64,000 nt of DNA from Dryobates pubescens (Eukaryota > Chordata > Aves > Piciformes > Picidae). How positions within the stretch are numbered: the stretch's first letter is position 1; each line of letters starts with the position of its first letter. The stretch is from the NCBI RefSeq assembly GCF_014839835.1, contig NC_071633.1, positions 19,645,001 through 19,709,000 on the forward strand. The letters are read 5' to 3'. The notes beneath the pieces were generated by a model. That model was not told the DNA's origin. It did not search any database and saw only the letters and a program-made list of their open reading frames with translations. Positions 27,186 to 38,609 of this stretch are shown one piece after another. A program made the translations under genes and the position numbers.

Positions 27186-28215
27186 CTGTGGCTGACCCCA
27201 GCCTCCCCCACATCCAAAGGCTCTTGAGCACTGCTGGGGCAGCTCACCTCCCTTGGCTTGGAGCTCCCCAGCAGGCAGTGTCCATGAGGTGCCTGTAAGC
27301 CTTTGGCTACTTCATCTTTCTTTCCAAGCAGCTGTGGAGTCAGAGCCTTTACAAAGTGGTGTTTGGAGAGCCAGGGAAAGCTCAGGCATGGTGAATGTGG
27401 CATCAGATGCTGACAAGTGTGGCCCTCCCTGGGCTCTGAGCCCAGTCCCCCTCCAGAGGGGCAGCCACAGAGCTTGAGGCATTTCCTGTGTCTTAGGAAG
27501 CCCTGAGGGAGGACAGAAAGGCTGTGCCCGTGCTCACATGCCAACGAGGGCACCCTCCCCCCAGCATCCAACTCTGCACCTTGCAGCACCCTCCCCTCCT
27601 GCATCCTCTTCCATGTCCCAGCCCCGTGCCTTGGCTGGAGCAGCCATGGAGTGAAGCCAGGGGCTGGGGAGGGTGTCCCCTGCCCTGAAGCCAGGGGCTG
27701 GGGTGGGCACCCTTGCCCACAGGCTCTGTTCAGGCAGTCCCCAGGAGCCTCCCAGAACCCTGAGGTTATAAAAAGCCCTGCAGCCACTCCCTGCACAGGG
27801 CTGGGAATGCTTAGGGCAGCAGGGACTCCCCCACCTTGTAATTAGGTTGGCTCTGGGTCAGGCCTTGTCACAAGGCACCCAGCCCCTAATTACCAGCAGC
27901 CCTGGGCAGCAGGGCAGAGCAGCCTGGCCCCTTTGTTCCCTTGCCCCCTGTGAGAGCCCCATGGGCTGTGCTTGGGTTTGGGTTTTGATGGGGCTGCAAG
28001 TAAAGCTCAGGTCTCAGCTCCCCTCAGAGGCAAGGATGTCTCAGCTGCTTGAGCAGGTCCCCAAGGGGCCTTTCCCCTCCTTGGTGCCCTGGTGGGTGTA
28101 AAGGGCATGGAGATGGTGGCTTCTCCTGGCTGGGAAGAGCAGGAGCAGGGCCGGGGAGCTGTGTTTGTGTTGTCCCTTGGCCTCTCTGCACTCCCCAGCA
28201 CACGCAGAGACTCGC
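27186..28215. other. Gap between the converging PGGHG and IFITM5 genes
   Basis: Nothing recognisable as an exon or CR1 copy. The stretch should hold the PGGHG 3' UTR. There is a short direct repeat (AAGCCAGGGGCTGGG, two copies) near 27655-27705. Confidence 0.45.
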
Positions 28216-28227
28216 TGTGTGAAGTGC

Positions 28228-28233
28228 TTTAAT
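28228..28233 (-). terminator. IFITM5: Poly(A) signal ATTAAA of IFITM5
   Basis: Minus-strand ATTAAA about 310 nt after the IFITM5 stop codon. It is the best hexamer candidate in the interval. Confidence 0.55.
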
Positions 28234-28540
28234 GACTCAAAGAGCCGTGGCTGGGGGGCGCTGTGCTCCACACGGGAGGAAGGGGCTTCAGCAGCCCCCG
28301 AGTGAACAAAACCAAGCAGGCTGCCCCGAGAAGCCCAGCCAGGAGCTGGGGATGGACACCACAGGCAAGGGGCAGGGGGGATGCGGGAGAAGCTTGAGGA
28401 GCTGCCTGCCCTCTGAGCAAACGCTGCCTGGTGGGCATGGCAGCTTGGCACGGCCCTGGGTGGGGGCTGGGTTGTGCTGCTGGTGGTTTCTGGAGGCCGC
28501 CAGCGCTGCGGGGGGGCTGTGCAGGCCCTTGGCCCCCCGG

Positions 28541-29659
<1,119 letters not shown>

Positions 29660-30104
29660 TCACCCGGGCTTGGGTGCAGCCCCAGCGCCTCTATATATAA
29701 CCCCCACAAATTACAGCCCTGGCTGTGGTCATCAGCGAGGCTTGGCTGGGAGCTCGGAGAAGCAAACGGCACCGGGGGCACGGAGCTGGTTTGGCTGCAC
29801 CAGGGGCACGGAGCTGGTTTGGCGGCACCAGGGGCACGGAGATGGTTTGGTGGCACCGGAGGCTTTTTGTAGCCAGCCCTCCGTGTTGGGGAGCACAGCT
29901 GCAGCGTGACCAGGGCAGGCTGAGCGCTCTGGGACAGCTGCTGGGCTGGAACGAGAGGGACCCTCGGGGCCAGGACCTCGCTGTGCTGGCTCACAACCGT
30001 ACTTTCAGCCCAGCCCCTCCAGGTGGTCTTGGCCGGAGAGACCCCTCACCCACGGCGGGAGCTTGACGCTAAGTATGGCAGAGCTGTTTCTGCAGGGTTC
30101 CCGG

Positions 30105-30535
30105 GAAGGGGGAAGGGATGGAGCTGCGCGGGGATGGAGCTGCGCTGGGATGGGGTTGGAGCTGCGGGGGGATGGAGCTGCGGGGGGATGGGGATGGAGC
30201 TGCGGGGGGATGGGGATGGAGCTGCGCTGGGATGGGGATGGAGCTGCGGGGGGATGGAGCTGCGGGGGGATGGGGATGGAGCTGCGCTGGGATGGGGATG
30301 GAGCTGCGCTGGGATGGGGATGGAGCTGCGCTGGGATGGGGATGGAGCTGCGGGGGGATGGAGCTGCGGGGGGATGGGGATGGAGCTGCGCTGGGATGGG
30401 GATGGAGCTGCGCTGGGATGGGGATGGAGCTGCGCTGGGATGGGGATGGAGCTGCGGGGGGATGGAGCTGCGCTGGGATGGGGATGGAGCTGCGCTGGGA
30501 TGGGGATGGAGCTGCGCTGGGATGGGGATGTGCAG
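30105..30535. repeat. G-rich minisatellite between IFITM5 and the IFITM2-like gene
   Basis: About 20 variable units mixing GATGGGGATGGAGCTGCGCTGG (18-bp periodicity) and a shorter GATGGAGCTGCGGGGG (12-bp) unit. The plus strand is purine- and G-rich. It sits between the IFITM5 promoter side and the 3' end of the next gene. Confidence 0.93.
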
Positions 30536-30769
30536 CTGGAGAAGCTCCGAGATGGTTTTGGTTTTTTTTCCTCCTTCTGCCAGCTCTTAAACTTTTAAGA
30601 AGAAATTTATCTTGGATGTGGGCTGAAATCTGCACCCCGGCAGGAATGGAGGCAGAGCGCCACGGAGCAGGCAGCAGGGGGAGGAGGAGGAAGGGGAGGA
30701 GATGCATTAGGACTCTCTTCTTCCCCACTGTGAATAAGGCGACAGGCGAGGGGCTCGGGCAGGAGGAGC

Positions 30770-30775
30770 TTTATT
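30770..30775 (-). terminator. Poly(A) signal AATAAA of the IFITM2-like gene
   Basis: AATAAA on the minus strand, 298 nt after the stop codon, in GCGCAAATAAAGCTCC. The context resembles the hexamer of the next IFITM copy (GGCAAATAAAGCC). Confidence 0.75.
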
Positions 30776-31072
30776 TGCGCCTGCAGTGACCAGGGAGGGT
30801 GTCACAGCTCGCAGCCAGCCCAGCAGCCGAGGCACAGTGGCAGGGAAGAGGAGCGCTGTCTGCCGCACCCCAGCGTGGAGCAGCCACCCCCTGCCAGGCG
30901 GTGGCTGGGCCAGGACACCCAGGGCTGTGGGCAGCGAGGGGCACAGGGCTTCGCTCCCTCTCCCCCCGTGCCAGGCACCCAAAGTGGGGACATGCTGGGA
31001 GGAAGAGGGCAAGGGGGGAGGAGGAGCATCCCGGGGGGCAGCAAGCAGGTCGGTGGCTGTGCCGTGTGCGGT

Positions 31073-32026
31073 TCAGGGAGTTCTGAGTGTGAAGGCAGAG
31101 AAGAGGATGGCAGCGATGATCACCACGCTGAGAACCAGGAGAACGGAGCCGACGATGTTCAGCGCCTTGGCACGGGCACCATGCCGCCGGGCACCCTCCA
31201 GGTCCCCCAGCACCTTGCAGTCACGGGCCTGTGGGGGCAAATGGGGGCTTTAGCCGCGGCGGGGACCTGGCTGGAGGCTCGGCCTGGCTGCAAGGTGCTG
31301 CTGGACCCCCCAGGGATGCATTGCCCCAGGGCAAGGAGTGAAGCCGCCAGGCACTGCTCACAGGGCAAGGAATAGACTTGGGGGGGGGGGGGGCGCTAAG
31401 GCAGGAGTGGCATCAGAGAGGTCTGGGGTAGGAGATCAGATTGGGGGCTGGGATGGGAGAGGGGGCTGAGGTGGACTGGGGCAGAGCAGGGGGGCATCAG
31501 GAGCTTCTGAGGGGAGGGAAAGCTCTGAGCTGGGCTGGTTCTGGTCAGGCTGGGGGAGGTCGAGCAGGGGGTGGGACATGTCAGGGGTCCCGGGCTGTGT
31601 CGGCTCTGGAGGCTGGTCTGGCTCGGAGGGTCTCTGGAGGAACTGAGTTGGGGGTCCCCGGATGAGATGATTTAGAGGGTCCCTGGAATAGGTAATTTGG
31701 GGATCCCGGGAGGAGCTGACTGGGGAGTTCCTGGGGGAGCTGGTTCGGGGGTCCCGCGGGGGAGGGGCTGGCTGGGGAATCCCAGGCTAGGCCGGAGCGG
31801 CGGTGGCAGGTGGGGGTCCCTGCGCCGCCCCGCCGCTCACCTTGATGGAGTAGACGAGCGCAGGGAAGCAGCAGCAGCCGAGGTAGGCGAGCGCGGAGCC
31901 CAGCAGCACGTTGAGCAGCGCCCACAGCACGTAGTCCCGGGGCTGGCCGTCGGGGCCGGCGGCAGCGGCCGTCCCGGGCGCGGGGGGCTGCAGCGGGATG
32001 GAGACTTCCACTTGCTTCGGTTTCAT
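31073..32026 (-). CDS. IFITM2: Interferon-induced transmembrane protein, IFITM2-like (avian numbering)
   Basis: CD225/dispanin family, the group that restricts virus entry at endosomal or plasma membranes. Exon 1 is 32026-31841 (62 codons) and exon 2 is 31228-31073 (51 codons plus stop), giving 113 aa. It starts MKPKQVEVSIPLQPPAPG, has no YxxL endocytic motif, and carries PRDYVLWALLNVLLGSALAY followed by three adjacent cysteines (51-53, likely palmitoylation sites). Exon 2 gives ARDCKVLGDLEGARRHGARA and a C-terminal membrane helix. Splice sites are ATCAAG|GTGAGC and CCACAG|GCCCGT. The symbol follows the chicken order IFITM5-2-1-3 as I recall it, and orthology to human IFITM2 is not implied. 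No interferon-response element is seen near its start. Confidence 0.85.
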
Positions 32027-32180
32027 GGCCGAGCCGAGCCGAGCCGAGCCGAGCCGAGCCGGAAGCCGAGGGGTGCAGCGCCGCGGTAATGAACCGACCC
32101 CGACACGCCCGGGACAACGGGCTCTGCCCCGCACCGCCCCCGCCGCCCGGCGGAAAGGACGGACCCGGGCAAGCAGGGAC
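31800..32180. promoter_or_regulatory. CpG island over IFITM2-like exon 1
   Basis: CpG-dense block covering exon 1 and the 150 bp upstream on the minus strand. Directly before the ATG the transcript strand holds six GGCTC units (32027-32061), so the 5' UTR is a pentamer repeat. There is no TATA box. Confidence 0.6.
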
Positions 32181-32585
32181 CCCCACCGAGGCTCAGCCCC
32201 TTCTCGGGAGGGGCACTGGGGACACTGAGGGGGCTCAAAGGGGCGTTGGAGACAACAGGAAACCTTGAGGACTCCGAGGGAACTCGGAGGGGTCTTTGGG
32301 GACTCAGAAGCCCCTTCGAAAAGCTGCTCCCTTGGCAGCGAAGTGGGCAGAGATGGCACTGAGGTGGGGCAGGGAGGGGTGAAGGCTTGAGGATGACTTC
32401 AAGATGCTGGCATGAGGAGCAGGTGGGCACCAGGAAAGTTGGGGACCCCCAGGCCGCTACTGAGCCCTTTGGCAGGGGCTGCAGGAACACATGCCTGAGT
32501 TCTGGGTTAGCCCCAGCCCTCTGAGGGGAGAAATGGCACCTCCCAAACCCCAGAGCATGACACTGCCAAGGAGAGTGGTCGAGAG
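32062..32585. other. Gap between IFITM2-like and IFITM1-like genes
   Basis: I searched this stretch on the minus strand for the missing IFITM1-like second exon and found none. No repeat or CR1 copy is recognised. Confidence 0.5.
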
Positions 32586-32587
32586 AG

Positions 32588-32593
32588 GCTTTA
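32588..32593 (-). terminator. Poly(A) signal AATAAA of the IFITM1-like gene
   Basis: Minus-strand AATAAA in GGCAAATAAAGCC, matching the sequence around the hexamer of the IFITM2-like gene. It suggests that the 3' end of this gene copy survives although its second coding exon is not found. Confidence 0.6.
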
Positions 32594-33058
32594 TTTGCCT
32601 TGAGCTCAGCCTCAGGGTGCTGAGGACAGCCTCTTGTGCAGTGGGAGTGGGGAGAAAGGTCCCATAGGAGCCCCCCAACCACACCTGGGTGAGGTGGGCA
32701 GGCCTCAGGATGAGCCAAACTCTCTGGATCCTCCTTTCCCAAGGGACTGAAGGAGGATGGGTGGCTCTGGAAGGGTGGCTGTGCTAGGGATCCCGAGTGT
32801 GGGGCTGGATGCTGCAGGAGGGAGGGAGGGAGCATCTGCAGAGGAGGAAGGGGAGTGGGGTGCAGATGGAGGGCTTTGGGGTAAGCTGGGGCAGAATGGG
32901 ACAAGGCAGGACAAGGTGAGTTGGGATTTGGTGGAGTAGGAGAGGGTGAGATGGGGAAGGAAGAGAAGGGATCAGGGAGCCTTGGGATGGGTGCAGGCAG
33001 CAGGTAGGACCCCGAGCCAGGCAGGGCTGTGGTGAGATGGGGGTGACCTGCCCCTTGC

Positions 33059-33274
33059 CTGGATGGAGAAGATGAGTTCCAGGAAGCCCAGGCAGAGGGG
33101 GGTGCAGAAGAAGGTGTTGAAGAAGGACCAGAGCACAAAGTCCTGGGGGCTTGGCATGGGCTGTGGATGGGCACAGGTGTTGATGGTGGGGCCAAAGGTG
33201 GTGGCTGGAGGGCCTGCCACAGCCCTGGCACAGGGCTGCATGGTGATGCTGACAGGCTTGGGGAAGCTCTCCAT
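33059..33274 (-). pseudogene. IFITM1-like exon 1; no second exon found
   Basis: A 72-codon exon of the CD225 family starting MESFPKPVSITMQPCAR and containing PSPQDFVLWSFFNTFFCTPL followed by CLGFLELIFSIQ, the intramembrane helix with cysteines. A TATA-like TATAAG lies about 40 nt upstream, and a conserved-looking poly(A) signal lies 470 nt downstream. The exon ends exactly where the other IFITM first exons end, but the donor reads CAG|GCAAGG, a GC donor. Between it and the poly(A) signal no frame encodes the expected (A/S)RDxK loop or C-terminal helix. The best pyrimidine-rich acceptor (near 32835) opens a Pro/Ser-rich frame with no stop before the hexamer. The gene is either a decayed IFITM1 copy or one with a very divergent 3' exon. 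Confidence 0.7.
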
Positions 33275-33314
33275 GGCAGCCTGGTACCAGGCAGGGGCGC
33301 TGGCATCTGGGCTG

Positions 33315-33320
33315 CTTATA
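33315..33320 (-). promoter_or_regulatory. TATA-like box of the IFITM1-like exon
   Basis: Minus-strand TATAAG about 41 nt upstream of the ATG, giving a predicted 5' UTR of only 10-15 nt. Its survival argues that loss of this gene, if real, is recent. Confidence 0.4.
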
Positions 33321-33329
33321 GGCGAGAGG

Positions 33330-36300
33330 AAGGACTGCTGGGGTGGGGGCACCACACTGTGCCCGGGGTGGGGGCACTGGCTGTCTTGGGGGGCAGGCTG
33401 TAGGGTGGGCTCCCTGGGCAGGCTGAGGGCCTAGGACCAGGCTGGGGGAGGTGGAGGGGGATGCCCGAGGGGCAGGGGATGCCATAGGACAGGAGGCAGC
33501 AGGAGCTTGTGGCACAGGAGGATGTGGCAGTGGTGGGGATCAGCCCCCTGAGACACTCTCCACAGCTGCAACCCCCCCACCAAGGGCTCGACCCCCACCC
33601 CCAGAGGCCAAGGCCGGCTGCAGTGAGCTGGGGGTCACCCAGCCCTGGGGGCTCCACGCTGAGCTTTGAGCATTTTCCCCTTCCTCTGGTTTCAGCTTCC
33701 CTGATGAGGTCTTGCAGCCCCCATGAGCTCTTGTGGTTGTCACAGAGGGGTGGGAAGAGAAAGAAGGAAGCTTCAAGAAAGCAGCAGGGAGGTAACAAAA
33801 CATTGAGGTGAAAAATCCCCAAACCACCAAGGCACAGGAGTGACAAACTCTGTGTGCTTATCACACAGCAGCATCCTTCCTGCTGGGCACTCAGATCCTG
33901 CAGGCTGAGGGAGAGGCTGCTGCAGAGGAACCAAGTCCTGGCATGCCCCCGAGGAGCAGGGGGCTCCCCACGCAGGAAGAGCAGAGAGCTTGTGCCAGCC
34001 ACAAGCTAAGGTCTCTGCCCCCTGCACACAAGTTTTGTGGCTGTGCCACCGCTCACAGCCTGGAACTGAAAGTGGTGCCCCCAGTGTCACCTGCCCCAGG
34101 CCCACAGGTAGTTAAAGGCCATGGACTTCCTTTTGTTTCCTCGGTGAGGTTCGTTAGGGCTGTGGTGGTGGCTGAGGAATCAGAACAGGAAGTGTGGAGG
34201 CTGCTGGGGGTGGGCAAGGGGATGGATGGAGGGCTTGGGCTCGGTGGGGGTTCCAAGGGGGTTTCCACCCTCCTGCCCCAAGGCCTGCTGGAAATGCTGC
34301 TTGAAGGAGGCAGCAAGAGATTCCCCACCGTGGGGTCCCCATGCCCCTCCATGGTGCTCCACCTCCCCACCTGCTTCTCCAGAGGTGAAGGCACCTGGGA
34401 TATTGCTCCCGGTTCTGTTATCTGCCCTGGCACCTGAGCAAACCAGAGGGGAGGCAAAGTTCAGCCCTCACTGCTGCTGCTGTCTGTGTGTCTGTGCTCA
34501 GCCCCACTCCTACCCACAGCCTATCCCGTGGGGTCCTGGGGATGCTCCTGAGTGGGGCCAGGCAGGGTTCAGGAGATGTGGTGGATGATGGCTTTTGGGG
34601 CACATGCTGGAAGGAGGGTGCAGGAGGGGACATGCAGGGGGAGGGTGAGTGGTTTTTGCAGGCCAAAAGGGAAGGGTCTGCAAGGCAAGTGTGGAACCAG
34701 GGGGCTGGGGGGGCTCGGTCAGTGGGCTCGTTCAGTGGGCTCGGGAGCAGCTGGCTGGGTTCCACAGGTCCTGCCCTCGCTGCTCCCCTGGTGCAGGGGC
34801 TGAGACTTCAAGTGCTCGGTGGCTGCTTGCCAACAGCCTGAGGCGACTGCTGGAAGAGCAGGATGCTGCTGCTCCACCCTGGGAGCACTGCTGCCCTGCC
34901 CCTCCCTGCTGGGGGGCAGCAGCCTCCGCATCAGGTGGGATTACCGCAGAGAAGAGGCTTTGCTCTCCCTGCTTTCAAAGTCCACCCCATTCCTGCTGTC
35001 CCACCCTGCTGTCCCTCCCCAGGCAGGACCTGGAGCTGAGAGGCATCCCCGTGCCATGCCCCCCACCCCCAGGCACCCCTTGGTGAGGCAGGGGAGGGTT
35101 TGGGGATGGTGCAGAGGGCTACTTCTCCCTCCCCAGCTCCATCCTGCTCCCAAGAGGGCTGTCAGACGGTTACCACCCGGGTGGGTCTGTGGCTGAGGAG
35201 CATCCCTAGGACGTGCCCCAGGACTTCTTGCCTGTGTTGGATGACTGAGGCAGGGGGAAGAGCTCTCGGGGTGCAGAGTGAGCCCACCCCCCTGCGCCAG
35301 CCCCGATGGGCATCAGGTTCTGCTGGGCAGCAATGTGCCGTGAGAGATTCGGGCAGGATGTGGCTGAATCCCCGGGGGGCGGCAGGAAGCAGGAAGAGGC
35401 TGGAGCAGGGGTGGGTGTGATGCAGCAGTCCCCGCGGACAGGACGCCAGCCCTTGTGCAAGGGAAGTGGCCGCTGCCAGAGCTGCCGCGGAGCAGCCAAG
35501 AAGGGTCAGGGGGCTGCTTGTGAGCAGGGAGCCGCTGCCCGCTTACAGACCCTCGTGCCAGCGTCGGGATGGGGCCGCTTGACCCCATCTGGTGGGCACT
35601 GTGGTGCCCTGCGAGCAGGCGGGCAGCGAGCAGCCCGGCAGAGAGCGGCAGGGGCTGCTCCGCTCTTACGGGAAGGAGCAGAGGAATGAATGATTCACCA
35701 GGAGGTCCCTGCCAGGGACTCTGCAACAAACAACTGCCGTGTTTGTGGGAGGCGGTTCTGGCTTCTCACCGGCGAGCCTGGCTTCCCGGCAGTACCCTGA
35801 TGCTGCTGGGAGTGGGCTTAACCCCAGGCGTCTCCCCCACTCCCCCTGGGACCCCAGCCTGCGGACCCCGGCCTGCCTGAGGGCGAGCAGCAGGAAGGCT
35901 TCCAGCGGGCTGGGGAAGGGGAAGCTTGGCCAAACACATACTTGAAGCTCTGCCAGGTCAGCTGCAGCCATGGTTTTCGGTGAGGTCTTCCCCAGGTCAC
36001 TTCAGGCCCTGCTGAAGTTGGGCAACCGAATGCCACACGCTGGTGGCTCTGGAGGCGTGAGGGCTGCTGCCCCTTGCCCGGCCAGCCCTGCCACCCTTGA
36101 TGGGGGCTGCAGTTTTAAGCTGGCCCACATGGCTGCCCTGGAAGGAGCATCAGAAAGGCAAAGTAGGAAGGCTCAGGGCTGAGATAAAGGCAGCTGAGCA
36201 GGTCAGGCAGGTGCTGTGCATGCAGCAAGGCAAAGCAGGAAGCTCATTGTCCCCCTTCCCATCACAGGCGGCTGCTCAGCCCCCTGCAGAGCCAGGCTCC

Positions 36301-37130
36301 ATCCCATGCAACAGTGACCCAAGGCTTCCCCCTTCCTTCTTCCCCCAGCTTTATATGCTCAGGCATGATGTCCCACGCTCTGGAATGCTGCTGTGGACCA
36401 CTGGGCTCAGCTGTCCCAGATGTGTCTCTTCCCAGCTCCTGGTGAGCCCCCAGCACACTCACTGGTGGGGAGAGGAGCAGAAGCCCTTGACTGTGCAAAC
36501 ATCACTCAGCAGCCACAAAACCATCCCAGTCACCCAGCAGCTCCCAGCACAACCCCCAGATCACCCCACACCAGCTGTGCTCTCTCCCAGCCCAAGCCAG
36601 CACAGCACTGGAGGGGAGGAGGAGGGGGTCTCCATCATGCTTTGCCCCAGGAGCAGCCCTGCCTGGCTGGTGTCCCCACTGCCCACTGGTGCCAGCACTG
36701 TCCCCGCTCTGGGCTGAGCTGTGAGGCTCTCTCCTGCAGCAAGGGCATTTGGGATGGAGCCACACTCCCTCCTCCCCTGCTTCCCCTTCCCTCTGGATAC
36801 CTCTCCTGGCTCCCACTGCCCCCAGTCGTGTTCCAGCTCATCCTACTCAAGCCCTTTGCACAGCTCTCAGCCCTGCTTGCTCCTAGCCCCTCCTGAGGGT
36901 CGGTGAGGAGGGGGTGCTCCTGGGGTCACTCCAGCAGAGATGAGGTGCTCCCTGCATCCCATGCCTGTGAGTACCCGAGTTCACTGAGCCTGGTGTGTCC
37001 TTGAGCACCATCTCTGTGCCACCCTGTGCACAGTGTCCCTCTCCAGGCACTTCCTGAGGGACACTTTTCAACCAGCCAAGCTGGGGAGGGAACCCCCAGA
37101 TGAAAACCAGCCAGGGAAAAGAGTGAAAGA
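33330..37130. other. 3.8-kb stretch between IFITM1-like and IFITM3-like genes
   Basis: No complete gene is recognised. A weak IFITM exon-1-like peptide lies at 33775-33850 on the minus strand (see findings). A minus-strand TATAAA occurs at 36350-36355 without a recognisable gene after it. No CR1 copy or tandem repeat was noticed. Confidence 0.45.
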
Positions 37131-37134
37131 AACC

Positions 37135-37140
37135 TTTATT
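37135..37140 (-). terminator. IFITM3: Poly(A) signal AATAAA of the IFITM3-like gene
   Basis: Minus-strand AATAAA in TTCAAATAAAGG, 315 nt after the stop codon. The local sequence is similar to that of the two neighbouring IFITM poly(A) sites. Confidence 0.75.
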
Positions 37141-37454
37141 TGAACCAGGTTTCTCTGATCCTCCTCCTCAGGGTTACACTCGAAGGCACTTGGGGCTAGC
37201 AGGTCGGCGAGAAGCGGCGAGCAGAAAGGCAGAGAGGTTCCTCTGCCGCAGCCAGCGCCGGGGGGCTCAGCGCCTGCCGCGGGGAGGCGTCCCCAGGCAC
37301 TTCAGCGGGGCCATGGGAGAGGGCTCTGCGAGGGCGTCAAGCAGCCAGGAAAGTGGGACAGGACCCCAGCAGGCTCAGGTGGGTGGCACGGAGGACATCC
37401 CCCACCCCTGCCCTGAGGGCGGAGGGGGCTGGCGGCAGGCGGAGGGGGGAAGGG

Positions 37455-38495
37455 CTAAGCGGCGCCATCGAAGAGGCGCTGCTCCTGGTTGATGAAACCG
37501 GCCACCACGATGGTGCCGCTGGCGATCAGGACGATGAGGAGGATGACGAAGAAGATGTTGAGCAGCAGGGCAGTGATGTTCAGGTACTTGGAGGTGGTGC
37601 CGTAGCTGAGGGCTCCGCTGTAGTCTCTGAGGACTTTGCGGTCCCTGGACTGGGGGAGGCAGAGGGGAGAGTCGGTGGGGCTGGGGGGAACCCGTGGAAG
37701 GTCCTGAGGGACTGCAGGCTGCAGCCGGGTAAGGAGAGGTGCTGGAGGCTCCCCAAAACACCTGGGGGCACCCTGGGGTGGCAAGCTGCCCCCACTGCCT
37801 TCTCCACAGCTTCCAGACAGGGTCAGGGCTCCCTGGGGCCAGGCATTCGGGGAGTGGGGGCTCTGTAGTGCTTGTTGGGCACTCTTGGTGAGGTCCATGG
37901 TGCTACATGAAGCTGGGGGCTCTGTGGGGTCCATGGCTCTCCATGGGCTTGATGGCTCTAGGGGTCCACAGGTCTCTATGGGCTTAGGAGCTCTGTGGGC
38001 TCCATGGGGGCTCTGTGGGGGTCATGAGGCACCCCGAGGTTGGAGGCTCTGTGGGGGTCATGTGTCTCCCAGAGCTTGAGGGTTCTGAGGGCTGCATGGA
38101 GCACCCCGGGGTGGGAGCTCTGTAGGCTCCACGGGACTACCTGATGGCTCTATGGGGTCCATGGGTCTCCCTGGTGTGGGAGATTCAGTGGGGGCCCCCA
38201 GACCAACCCCCACCCCATTGTCCGCGCTCTTCCCTCCCTCCTGCGGTCCCCCGGCCCCCTCCCCTGTGCCCCCCTTCACCTTCACGGAGAAGACGAGGGC
38301 CATGAAGCCCAGGCAGCAGATGTTCCCGTAGAGCATCGTGCAGAGGGACCAGGCGAAGTGGTCGCGGGGTGGGGGCACCGGCGAGGGCTCCACCATCACC
38401 ACCGTGCTCCGCGGCAGACCCTCCATATCCAGCCCCTCGGACAGCGGCTCGTAGGGTGGCAGCGGCGCTCCGGGCGCCCGGCTCCGCTCCATCAT
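37455..38495 (-). CDS. IFITM3: Interferon-induced transmembrane protein 3-like (antiviral restriction factor)
   Basis: CD225/dispanin protein that blocks enveloped virus fusion from endosomes. Exon 1 is 38495-38280 (72 codons) and exon 2 is 37649-37455 (64 codons plus stop), giving 136 aa. The first two codons are both Met; chicken IFITM3 starts MER, so the true start may be 38492. The N-terminus holds PPYEPLSEG, a YxxL endocytic sorting motif (Tyr15-Leu18) at the position of YEML in human IFITM3. PPPRDHFAWSLCTMLYGNIC starts the CD225 domain. Cys52 and Cys60-61 are likely palmitoylation sites. Exon 2 has SRDRKVLRDYSGALSYG and a long C-terminal helix. Splicing is GTGAAG|GTGAAG to CCCCAG|TCC. 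The last IFITM before B4GALNT4, as in chicken. Confidence 0.94.
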
Positions 38496-38554
38496 AGCGG
38501 CTGTGCGGCGAGGACAGGCAGGGGCTTCGCGGTGGGAGGCGGTGGCGCACCGAT

Positions 38555-38568
38555 AGTTTCGATTCTCC
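38555..38568 (-). promoter_or_regulatory. IFITM3: ISRE-like element upstream of IFITM3-like gene
   Basis: The plus strand reads AGTTTCGATTCTCC, close to the interferon-stimulated response element AGTTTCNNTTTCNC. It lies 60 bp upstream of the start codon in a small CpG island, where proximal ISREs of interferon-induced genes usually lie. The match is imperfect in the second half-site. Confidence 0.5.
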
Positions 38569-38609
38569 GACGGTCGGGATGGGGCGGGACGGGGCCGGCC
38601 TCTCCAGCA

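Noticed and set aside
32590-32840. Alternative 3' exon for the IFITM1-like gene after the acceptor near 32835
   Set aside because: In phase with exon 1 it gives a Pro/Ser-rich frame with no CD225 features and no stop before the poly(A) signal.
36350-36355. Minus-strand TATAAA as promoter of another IFITM gene
   Set aside because: No IFITM-like or other recognisable exon follows it on the minus strand.
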